Below are positions 35,399 to 46,562 of a stretch of 64,000 bases of DNA, piece by piece. The stretch is from Panagrolaimus kolymaensis (lineage: Eukaryota; Nematoda; Chromadorea; Rhabditida; Panagrolaimidae). The notes beneath the pieces are model-generated. The model saw only the letters and a program-made list of their open reading frames with translations. It had not been told where the DNA came from and made no database searches. The stretch covers positions 7,502,001 to 7,566,000 of the forward strand of contig JAJQJQ010000005.1 of assembly GCA_028622995.1 (NCBI GenBank). The letters are read 5' to 3'. How positions within the stretch are numbered: the first letter of the stretch is position 1; each line of letters opens with the position of its first letter. The translations under genes were made by a program, and so were the position numbers.

Positions 35399-37263
35399 AT
35401 GAATCCCATATATTCTGATGAATATTGTCGGCAAATTTTACATCCGGTAGTCCCGGAATCTTCTCCCACAAAATATATATCACCTGTGAGTTTTTCATTT
35501 TTTATGGTTTAATAAATCAATTTTTATTTTATCCATTTTTAGAATGGCTCGCCACAAGTTACACCAACTAAGTATCGACCTGATGGAGGCGATCGATACA
35601 TTCCATTTCGGGAAGATGAAAAGGAATGGACAAAAAAATATTCTAAATTAGATATGTCTGTGCTTTCGGATTCAAGAATTAAAACTCCATCATCAGCTAA
35701 GAGAAACTTAAATGCCATGATGAGAGTTGGTGGTGGTGATCAACCTATAAATTATCCTGGAATGCATCAAGGTGGCGGCGGTGGTGCAAATCATAATAAT
35801 AATAATGGCCCCATGATTTACACTGCACCTTCACATTTACCTCCACCAACAACACCAAATGCAGGAAATCCCAGATCTGCTCCAGATGATAGTTATCATG
35901 ATTTATTAACTCACCGAGCTTTATTAAGCAATGAATTACTCAATGAGTCGATCGTGGATATCAGAGTAAGTTTATTTTTGGTTTTTAACTTCATTGAATT
36001 TTTATTTTTAGTCAGAAAATTCTGGTGGAACGGGTGTTAAAATCCTTCGTCGACAACCTCCTGGTCCCATTTTTCGATTTTCTAATCGAACCCCAGTTAA
36101 ACATGGAATTGCTTCATCGTCTTCACTCTTTTCAACCAGTCCTCTTTCATCTGATTCACAAAGATTGCTCAAATCTCCTCGTAAACCTCAAAGAAAAGTT
36201 CCTAAAAATCCTTATAAAGTATTAGATGCTCCTGAGCTACAAGATGATTTTTATTTAAATCTCGTTGATTGGTCTTCTCAAAATATCCTTTCTGTTGGTC
36301 TTAACACTTGTGTATATCTTTGGAGCGCATATAATAGTCAAGTGGTTAAACTTTGCGACCTTGGTCTTGATCAAGATGCCGTAACTTCAGTTCAATGGGC
36401 TGAACGGGGAGAATATTTAGCTGTTGGAACTAATAGAGGTCGATTACAAATTTGGGATGCACAAGCTCAAAAATTGTTGCATAGTTTTGAATCGCATAAT
36501 GGTCGAATTGGTTGTTTAGCATGGAATAATGATTTAATTTGTTCTGGTTCACGTGATCGCTCAATTTCAGTACGGGATTTACGAGAAAATAATAACATCG
36601 ATCGTAAGCTTACAAATCATCGACAAGAAGTTTGTGGGCTTAAATGGTCTCCAAATAAGCAATATCTTGCATCCGGTGGAAATGATAATCAATTATTAGT
36701 TTGGAATTTAAATCGAACTGAACCTGTTCATACTTACACTGAGCATAATGCCGCGGTTAAAGCTCTCGCATGGTCACCACATCATCATGGAGTTTTAGTT
36801 TCTGGTGGAGGCACGGCTGATAGATGTTTAAGATTTTGGAATACTTTAACCAATCAATTAATTCATTGCGTGGATACTGGTAGTCAAGTTTGTAATGTCG
36901 CATGGTCAAAACATAGTTCGGAATTAGTTTCAACTCATGGATATTCTTATAATCATATAGTTTTATGGAAATATCCCCAAATGCGTGCTGTTGCACATCT
37001 TCAAGGCCATTCTCATCGGGTTTTATATTTAGTAAGTTATCTGCGCATTTTTAAATCATAAATCTTCTAAAAAGTTTATATGATCGATCAAGCAAGTCTA
37101 TGACAAATTTATTTATTGGTTTTTTTAGGCAATGTCGCCATGTGGAGAATCCATTGTTACAGGAGCTGGTGATGAAACCCTTCGATTTTGGCATGTCTTT
37201 TCAAAAAGTGGAGAACAACGTGCAACTCGTTCTCCACTTGATCTAAATAGTGCCATTCGATAA
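35399..37263 (+). CDS. fzr-1: Fizzy-related/Cdh1, APC/C co-activator
   Basis: Exons 35399-35485, 35543-35965, 36012-37031 and 37129-37263 give 554 aa. The N-terminus carries the C-box (GDRYIPFRE near residue 45), which docks co-activators on the APC/C. A Gly/Asn-rich low-complexity linker and the KSPRKPQRKVPKNPYKVLDAP segment (typical Cdh1 lead-in) precede seven WD40 blades from about residue 240 (DDFYLNLVDWSSQN, GTNRGRLQIWD, SGSRDRSISVRDLR, SGGNDNQLLVWN, GDETLRFWHVF). The protein ends in Ile-Arg (NSAIR), the IR tail that contacts Cdc27-type subunits. All docking elements are intact. Cdh1 selects D-box and KEN-box substrates for degradation in late mitosis and G1. The last intron sits after RVLYL in phase 0, the same position as in the divergent paralogue at 44974. 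Confidence 0.95.
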
Positions 37264-39382
37264 ACAACAAACAAATGCTGAAATTTTTATAATTTTTTTG
37301 GTTCGTCCATTTTTTTCTTTCAATTTTCTTCTACCTTTTCGTCTTTCGGCGATAATTTTTTTTTCTTAAAACACATATTTTATTTGTAAGTTTTTTTTAT
37401 ACTGCGTCCATTGGAAGCTGCTCCAAAGTAGCCGCTAGTCTTTTATTTTTTCATTATTCATGCAACAACTAAAAAAATATCGCCAGCCATTTTTATTTTA
37501 TTTTTTACAGTCAAAAAACAAAATTCTTTTAAAGTTTTTTTCTTTCCTCAACATTTTCTTTGTGCTGTGATTTTCTTTTTAAACATTAAAAAAAAGAATT
37601 TGTTAATTTTTTTTGTTATCCAATTTTGTTTGCTTTTTGTTGGAGAAAACAATTTTTAAAAATAAAAAATAATTTTACAACAGCTTCTTGAACATTGAAC
37701 ACATATTCTCGGGTGACCTTCCGATTGACCTCTTCTTCACGAAGGTTTGTCAAGCTTTTGTGTCAAAAAAGCAAATGGTCGTACCAGTGGCAAGGTCAAG
37801 TCTCTCGATTATGAGAATGGCAGGCACATTGAGCGATGCCGTTGCCTCCGCTGCCGCTGATGTTATTGCTATCTTTTAAAATCTTTTCAATTGAAATGAC
37901 AGGTCAAAACTATAATTTGAAAGTTAAATAAAGGTAAGTGAGCCGAGACAGATATAACAAAAAAAAAAGATCAGAAGTAAAAATAAAATGCGGCATTATG
38001 AAAACAAAAAATGATGAAAATTAGATTATTCTAAAAAGTAAAGATGGTAAAAATTACTTTTGTACCAACAATAGCCGCCACGCCACCTCCGCTCTTGTAT
38101 TTTTTTTTTATTCATAGTCTACAAGATCTTTGTTGAAATTGTAAATCTTTTGCACCTGATGAAAAAATAGCGGAGTAAATAAAAATAAATAAAACAGTAA
38201 TGAAATTCTCTCGTCATTTAAAAATTGCAATAAACACTTTGCTCATTCGAATTTTATTTTTTTAAAGCAAAGCTGTTAATGGCTTTCAGACAGTCAGCTT
38301 TTTGGGGGAAAAAAAGAAGGATTTATTGTGAAAGCTATTAAATAATCCAAAATATAATTTTAAAAAGCAACTAAAAAAGTAAACAAATTATACAAAGTGA
38401 TTTTCTTTAAAAATAAATAACGAAGCAATCAACGATCCCAAAGGACAGACAAAAAAAAACATCAATTAATTAAAAAAGTTTAACAGAAGCAGCATTTTTA
38501 GAAGATATATTCGCAAAGGGAAGTGATTTTTTTACTTTACAATCTTGATTCAAAGTTAGTGGAATTTTTCTTAAATTTTTTCTTTAATAAAAAGGTTCAC
38601 TTTTTTTACTAAGAAAAAAGCATTCTAAGATTTAGTTAACTCTCAAACCCATTTAATTAATATTTTTTTTCAAAGCTTTTATAAAAAAAATCGAAACCCA
38701 AAATAAATGTGCGAATATAAATTTTTATAATACAAATTAAAAGTATGGAATCTTTTTTATGATTGATAATACCATATTGAAAAATAAAAGCATAACAAAA
38801 AATGGTAAACAAAAGTTGCATTTATCATTTTTTCCGACAATAAGGAATTCTAATTTCTAAAATAAATAAACTACATACAAAGTCAATAAATACAATAAAT
38901 ATAAAAATACAGTAATTCTAAAATGGAAACAAATTTTGGTTTTGGGCCATGTATCAACATAAAATATGTATTTACTTTAAATGTTTAAGGATTTTTTTCT
39001 TCTTAAAGCTTATAAGTATATTGGAATGTTCCTTGCTCCAAAAAAATTTAATTAATTATTCAAAGTGGAAAAAGGTGTTTGAACGATTTTAAAAGCTTTT
39101 TTGAGGTTATTAAGAGAGATTTTGTAAGTTTTGTAACGCGACTCACCACTCTTTTGAAGAAAGATGAAAGGCTTATCCTTTGTGTACGATTATAAGAAAT
39201 ACCGTTTTTCAGGATTGTGTATGAACATTCTTTGCTAGATTACTAACAACCCCTCATTCTTCTTTCCATTTCTCCTCCTTCAATCATCGAAAAGCATTTA
39301 AGTCGAGTAAATTTTACTATATACTTTCATTTTTTATATTCATCTTTTCACCTAAAAAGTAGGTGACCTTCCTCTGAAACTA
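37264..39382. other. 2.1 kb intergenic, no gene recognised
   Basis: The first few hundred bases are the FZR-1 3' UTR (T-rich). One plus-strand frame at 37688-37879 uses less AT-biased sequence but has no domain, no splice context and no long partner; left out. The remainder is AT-rich and presumably regulates the receptor guanylate cyclase. Confidence 0.45.
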
Positions 39383-42300
39383 ATGTGGGTAATAAAAGTT
39401 TTGATTGGACTTTTGATTATTTGGTGTAGCGATGGAGCCAAAAATGATTCTTCAGTTGAAAATGGTGTTAAAGTTCGAATTGGACATATTGGTGCACAAA
39501 ATGTTATGCCTAAAGCTGAAGCAATTATTGAAATATGTCGACAAGAATTATGGACTGATGGAATTTTAAATAATGATTTTGATATTGAGTAAGTCAATGA
39601 AATAAATTAGAGTAGAAAATTATTACTCTAACTTTAACACATTGAGTGATATCTGACTTAAATAAAAAAGGTAAAGCATACTGTATCTTCTAGGGTTATA
39701 TCTCAAACAGGATGTGGTGAAAGTTTTGAAGGTGTGGCAGTTGGAGCTGATATGTATCATCAACAAAATGTTAAAGCTTTTATTGGGCCTTATTGTAACG
39801 CAGGTAAAAACCTTACATTAGCTTTTAAATCATAATCCCAAAAACGAAATTTAAGAACTTGATGCTGTTTCCAAAATGGCGGCATATTGGAATGTTCCTA
39901 TCATTGGTTATATGGCTTCAAGCAATGTTTACGTCGACAAAACTCTTTATAAAACTTTATCACGAGTTTCCCTTCGAACCACCAATGCTTTGGCTTTAGC
40001 TGTTTATGCTGTCGTTAAACATTATTCATGGCGGGATGTTGCTATTGTAACTAATACTGGAGCTTTAGCATTTGAACGAACCACTGCATTTGAAGAAATT
40101 TTTCATAATCGTGGAATCAATATCGTCAAAAAGATTATGTTTGAAGAAAACGTTAATGCTGCGAGTATTATTGCAAGTGGATATCTTGATGAAATGAAAA
40201 ATAGTGCAAGAAGTAAGGAATTTTACAAAACTAAAAAAAGGAACTATGTTTTTTAAGAATTTTCTTGAAATAATCAAAAAAATTAATTTTCGCGATTGTG
40301 GATTCCACATTTAAAAAATATTAAAACAATAGAAACAAAATATTAACTTGTTTTCACTTTTTTTTACAGTAATAATCTGTTTATTTTCTTCAACCCGTCA
40401 ACTTTCAAAAGAATTTATGCAAGCTGTTTACACTCATGGTTTAAATACAAATGAATTTGTTTATATTTTTCCTTGGTTGCAATCCGAAGCACAAGAAACT
40501 TCTCCATGGATTGGAGGAAATGGTGAAATTCTTGCAAATATCAAACAACATTTTGCAAATACAATTATTGTTGATGATGTTAATGGTTTTAATATTGAAT
40601 CATTATTAATTCCATTTAGGCAAAGAGTTGAAGCCAATGGTTTATCCATGGATCAATTAAATATTAATAATATTTATGGATACTTACATCTTTATGATTC
40701 CCTTAAATTATATGCATTAGCAGCGAGAATGGCTTTGAATGAAACAGGAAATCCTAAAATTGTCACCGATGGCAGATTTTTATGGAATAAAATGAGACGA
40801 ATGATATTTCCTGGTAAGTTTATTTTTGAAGCTACAGTAATTTGTAAAATAACTTTGTTAAACTTTTAAGGCCTTGCCACATGGAAGGATAATTCCACGA
40901 ATATGACTGATACAGGTACGTTTGGTACGTTTAAAATCGGTGGTACGCTTCATTAGGGCAAAGCAAAAGGGACATAATTTGGGATGAAAAGTCCAAAAAA
41001 ACCAAATAAAAGGACTTACACAATCTCAAATAGTTCTAAATGCTAAAAATTGTAATTGCAATATTAAAATTTTACAGTATAATAATATTAGAATTTTTTT
41101 AGCCAACTTCAGTTCATCTGGAATTGCTAGTGGCACAGTTATCATGGATGATCTCGCTGAAAGAGCTGGAATTTATGCAGCATTTTTTGTATCGCCAAAT
41201 CGTGATTCAGTTTTAAAAGTGGTTGAAATGACTCCCTATGCTCTTGGAAATTGTGATGGAATTAAAAATAAATCTGGTTGTTTTGAGTTAAATGTTGTCG
41301 ACATTCAATCTGGATTTTGGCCATCCCTCAATGGCGCCCTTCCTGAAGATACACCAAAATGTGGTTTTCGTAATGAAAAATGCGATTACACTTTGATCAT
41401 CGTTATCGGGAGTTTATGCCTTTTAATTATTCTCGCTGGAATTTTAGCTTTTGTTATTTATCGAATTTGGTAAAATAACCCTTCGTGTATGGCATTAGTG
41501 TTCTAACTTTGATAAATTTTAGTGAAACCAAAGCCCTCGATAAAACCCCATGGAGAATTTTCCGTGATGATATGAGAGTTGTGAGCGAAGAAGAAATGAA
41601 ATCCATGCTTTCCATTGGAAGTTCAAAAACAAAATTATCGAATATGTCAAAATTCAGTAAGCATCATGCTATTATCGGAACAAACACTCATGCATCATTT
41701 CACATGTATCCACAAAAGAAACCAATCAAAGTTAGCCGTGAAGATATGCAAACTATGAGCATGGTAAGAATTTTACTAATTAAAGAAATAAGATTTGCTT
41801 CCATTTTCATGGAAGCCTTCCAAAATTTATTTTTTTGTAAACCACTTGTTAAAGGGTTTAAATGAATACATACCTTAGAGGTATTATTAAAATACAAAGA
41901 TAATAAACCCAGGTATGAGCTTTTCTTTGACAATGAATGCAAAAGAGGCATGATTTGAGTGCAGTTGCCAGGGAAAGGCAGAAATAACATTTTTCTTGCA
42001 TTAAAAAAAATATTTTTTGTGGTAAATAATAATTTGACTACAAATACAAATTTATTCAAAAACAAGAGCTTAAAAAGTTTGACTCAACATAAATACCATT
42101 AATCATAACATTTCAACAACATTCATGTTGTCCCCATGATTATCTATACTTTACCCTTTATAATAATTGCATTCTTTAACTCTTACCATTAAGCCTTTCA
42201 ATTTTATAGGTAAAAGGTGCAGTCCATGATAATCTTAATCCATTTTTGGGTATGGCATTTAATGAAAAAGATGAAATTGTACTTTTGTGGAAATTTTGTT

Positions 42301-44122
42301 CACGAGGAACTGTACAAGATATTATTTATAATGATGATGTGAATCTCGATGCAAAATTTCATGCAGCTTTTATTCGAGATATTACTGTAGGATTGGATTA
42401 TTTACATAATTCTGGAATAGGCTTTCATGGAAGTTTAACAACATGGTCTTGCTTGATCGACCGTAATTGGATGGTAAAGCTCACGGATTATGGAGTATCA
42501 ACTACACTTGAAAAATGGACAAAACAAGGAACGATCTCAAACGAAACGCTAAAAGATGGCGAAGATCAATCTGGTGCGACTCAAGCTACAAGTGTATTGT
42601 ATCAGGCACCAGAAATGATTAAAAATCGAGATCTTAATCGTCGACGAAATACTGATCAAACATGGGTTAAACAAACTCAAGCTCGTCGACAAGCGGGTGA
42701 TATTTATTCATTTGGAATGGTCATGTATGAAATCCTTTGTCGAAGTTTACCATTTCCTGATTCCATTTCTAACGAAGGTTGGCAAATAACAAAATTTTGG
42801 AAAATTAAACAAAAAAAACTTTTAGATATCATTAGTGGAATTAGTACCGGGTCTAAAGCTTATCGACCTGCTGTTCAAGATAAAAGTAAAATCAATCCCG
42901 ATTTACTTTCATTATTTCAAGATTGTTGGTCAGTGAATCCTGAAGCACGACCAAGTATTCGAAGAGTTAGATTGAATACAGAAAGATATCTTCAAGTTAA
43001 AGGTTTGCATTTTTAGCAACAACAAAAAAGTTGCGTTCATTGTATCGTTGTTTTATAGGTTCATTGGTTGATCAAATGATGAGAATGATGGAACAGGTAA
43101 AATATAAAAAAACGAAAAAATGTTATCAAAAATTTTACTACAAAAAATTGTTAAAAATTTCATTTTGGTGGCAAAGCAAAAAAAAAATTAACCAACTTTT
43201 AATTTCATTTTCTTACCTTAAAATTTTTAGTATGCTAATAATCTTGAAAAGCTTGTTCAAGAAAGAACAGGAATGTTAGAAGAAGCTAATAAACGCGCCG
43301 ATAAACTTCTATCTCAATTACTCCCAGCTTATGTTGCAAGCGAACTAAAACTTGGCCGCCCAATTCCACCCAAAACTTTCAAACATGCTTCGGTTATGTT
43401 CAGTGACATCGTTGGTTTCACAACAATTTGCTCATCTGCCAGTCCCATCGAAGTTGTAACAATGTTGAATGCAGTTTACACAGGCTTTGATGATGTCATC
43501 AATCGACATGAAGCTTATAAAGTTGAAACTATTGGTAATTTTTTTTGAAAATTTTTGAATAATAAAATACTAAAATAATGTTAATAGGTGATGCATACAT
43601 GGTTGTATCAGGAATTCCAATTGAAAATGGAATTCGTCATTTAATGCATTTAAGTGATGTTGCATTAGAAATGATGAAATTTTTGGATGAATTTCGAGTA
43701 CCTCATAAGAAAAATGATAAAATTAGAATTCGATTGGGACTTCATACAGGTTTGCCAACCATATCAATTTCCCTATTAAACAACCTTCTTTTTTGTTTCC
43801 AGGACCCGTTGCCGCTGGTGTTGTTGGCCTTACAGCACCTCGATATTGTCTTTTTGGTGATACAGTAAATATGGCATCACGAATGGAATCCACTGGTGTT
43901 CCAGAAAAAGTACAAATTTCTGAACCTTTCAAAGTTAATCTCAATGAACATTATCCTGAATTTACAACAGAATTACGTGGAACTGTTGAAATCAAAGTAA
44001 ACTTTTTTTTTTCTTTACAAAACAGATTGCAATAATGTATTGATTTTTAGGGAAAAGGAGCATGTACTACTTACTTTTTGGATCGAAGAGGAGATAATCA
44101 ACAAAGTCTTCAAAGATTATAA
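39383..44122 (+). CDS. Receptor-type guanylate cyclase
   Basis: Thirteen exons (39383-39588, 39694-39803, 39856-40212, 40370-40813, 40871-40915, 41103-41469, 41523-41763, 42210-43002, 43059-43096, 43231-43534, 43588-43749, 43803-43996, 44051-44122) give 1,110 aa. Signal peptide 1-18; an ANF-receptor-like extracellular domain ([27 protein letters not shown]) to ~480; one TM helix near 485-510. The kinase-homology domain (~530-850) has [12 protein letters not shown] where kinases have HRD, and LTDYG for DFG, so it is a pseudokinase. A signalling helix ([20 protein letters not shown]) leads to the cyclase: metal-binding FSDIVGF (~924), KVETIGDAY and RYCLFGDT, whose Glu and Cys specify GTP, and [13 protein letters not shown]. 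Nematode gcy receptors act in chemo-, CO2- and thermosensory neurons. The catalytic set is complete, so I expect an active enzyme; which gcy it matches is unclear. Confidence 0.95.
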
Positions 44123-44973
44123 AAAAAATATGATTGCTTTCAAGAAACATTTATTTTTCTAATTTTATTTTTTTATAAACAAATAAATTCTAATTATTTT
44201 TAAAATAGCTTCTCCAACAATTTTGTAAAGAAAAGAAAATGGTTGGTTGAAAGATAGTCTCATTGGAAAGATAAAGCACCTCAATCAAAAAATTGTTCTT
44301 TGTTTTTTCCCTGTTTTAAACTAAAGGATCATATGCTTGATTAAAAGTTCTTATGTAATACATTAGTATTAAATAATAAAAATGAGGTGAAGAAAATTCA
44401 GAAGGATAAGGAAATTATTCAAAAAAGGTTATAATACCGTATACCGTAAAAAATCTCAAAACGAACCGTTCTCTATGCCGCTTTATTTTTGATTCAAACT
44501 CTTGTAAAAATAATTTTCTTCAACTTTTTTTTAATCCTTCTTGCTTTCACTATTTTTTTTAGTATAACTTTTTTTTATTACTCACTTATTCTTCCATTTT
44601 AATCGATTCAAAAACAACGAACAACTTTTAGCCCCCTTCAAAAGCGATGGTTTCTTTAGACAACATTCATTTTGTTGGTTGAATTTTCATGTGACAATTT
44701 TTTGAAACCGACTATGCACTTTGAATTTTTCAAGCATTCTTTATTTTATTTTATTAGGTTTTGAAGATGTTCAACGCTTTTATTCTTATTTATTGTTATT
44801 TACTTTTTCCTTTTTATTGTACGTCGTTCATAGCCCATCTTGGAGTGAAATATTATATTGATTACAATGCGTGAAATTACAATAAGATATATTAATATTC
44901 CAAACTTTTTAGCATATATATTGCTTAATAAACGGCTGCTTTAATTTTGGTTAATTGTTGAATATCTAAAGCA
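44123..44973. other. Intergenic between the guanylate cyclase and the Cdc20-like gene
   Basis: T-rich 3' flank then AT-rich upstream sequence. No gene, RNA or repeat recognised. The ATG at 44974 is preceded by TCTAAAGCA, a weak acceptor-like context. Confidence 0.45.
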
Positions 44974-46184
44974 ATGTTTTTCTCCTCCGATGACGATGAT
45001 GATGAAGCACTTGAAAATGCTGATCTCGGTTTGGTAAGTTTGTTATCCATCTTTTTTTAAAACTTCTAATGATAAACTTTCAGGATGCTTTAACTTCTTC
45101 ATTTCAAAATCTTGGAACTATTGATACTCCTGTAAACCCTCCAATTTTACAAATTGAATTCTCTCATATCGCTGATGATTTTTATCAAAACCCTCTCGAT
45201 TGGTCAGCTCAAAATGTGGTCGCAATAGTTGATGAAAATGACGTAGTTATGGTTAACCCTAATGATGTTTCTTCAAAAACTTATATTCCATCTTCTTCAA
45301 AGATTACTTCAGTAAAATTTTCAAATGATGGAAGCCTTCTTGCTATGGGTAGTAACAATGGAAGCGTCCAAGTTTATGATGTTGAAACTGGTAAACTGTT
45401 CTATGAATCGAAAAATCAATCATTACGTATTGGATGTATTTCTTGGTTCGAAAACTTGCTTTTTACGGGTTCCTTGGATCGAAGTATTTATGCTCATGAA
45501 ATGAAAGATAAAACAAACTGTCTTATTGGATATCATACAGCTGAGGTTAGTTTAAACGATAATATCTCTTCTTTCATATATATTCTTTTACATCTAATAA
45601 ATATCATTTTTTAGGTCTGTTGCTTGAAATATTCTCCTAAAGATGCTAAACTTGTCAGCGGTGGGAATGATGATGCTGTGAAAATATGGGATATTGAAAA
45701 TCCTTTGAGACACGAACCTTCTGCTCAATATAAAAATCACAATTCTGCTGTTAAAGCAATGGATTTTCCTCCTCACTGTAATAACATTATTGCTACGGGT
45801 GGTGGCTGTCGAGATGGTCGAATTCTTGTTTGGGAGTTATCAACTGGTAATGTTCAATTGGAAATTGTTGTGGAAAAACAAATTACCAATCTCGCATGGA
45901 TAAGCGACGATAAAATTATTACAACTTATGGTTCAAGAAAATACTCAGAATATGATACGTCCAATATGAATACTATTGATATGTGGTCACTTGAAAATTC
46001 TAAAATTGTTCAAAGATTTGAAGGACACGTAGGTCGAGTACTTTTTATGGTAAGTGTTTTTTTTTCTAATTTGAATCAGAAATAATCTCACCGTAACTTA
46101 TTTTTCTAGGCTATCTCACCTGATAAGACTGGATTTGCTACCGCTGGAGCTGATAATACTTTGAAATTTTGGAAGCCATTGTAA
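44974..46184 (+). CDS. Divergent Cdc20/Cdh1-like WD40 protein without docking motifs
   Basis: Exons 44974-45033, 45084-45545, 45615-46049 and 46110-46184 give 343 aa. The N-terminus is short and acidic (FFSSDDDDDEALENADLG). WD40 repeats begin near residue 55 with DDFYQNPLDWSAQNVVAI, the Cdc20/Cdh1 family lead-in, and continue (GSNNGSVQVYDVETG, TGSLDRSIYAHEM, SGGNDDAVKIWD, GGGCRDGRILVWE, EGHVGRVLFM, AGADNTLKFWKPL). The C-box, KEN/KILR elements and the C-terminal Ile-Arg tail of FZR-1 (which lies 7.7 kb upstream on the same strand) are absent. The last intron follows RVLFM in phase 0, as in FZR-1. It could be a degraded duplicate, a germline- or meiosis-specific co-activator variant, or a substrate-binding decoy. 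The frame is intact over four exons, so it is probably expressed. Confidence 0.86.
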
Positions 46185-46562
46185 ATCATCATCATGTCAT
46201 ATGTTACTGATCCCAAAATGGTTTATGAATATTTTGTTTTTGTTCAAGTTATTACTCTTTGTTTCTTTCATATCTTTACGTGCCATTGTTAAGTTTGCCT
46301 TTATTAAAGATTGTATAATTTTTGTTTATTTATATCAATATCGCAATGAATCATAATAAATGTTTGTTTTTGAATTTTACCCTTTTTTTTGATTAAAACA
46401 AAAATAAATACTACAAACATTCATAAAAAGTTGTGCATAAACGGTAACAAAGCAGAAAAAAACACAATAAAAGTCGAATCAAATATAAAAAACTTTAAAC
46501 CCGTGAAATTTAAAAATATTAAAAAATAACTTAAAGAAAAAGCATGAGATATAATTTTTGTT
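46185..46562. other. Convergent 3' region
   Basis: Tail-to-tail space between the Cdc20-like gene and MED13; both 3' UTRs must fit in under 380 nt. AATAAA-type signals appear on both strands. Nothing else seen. Confidence 0.5.

Noticed and set aside
37688..37879. 63-codon plus-strand open frame with less biased composition
   Set aside because: No homology or splice context; isolated.
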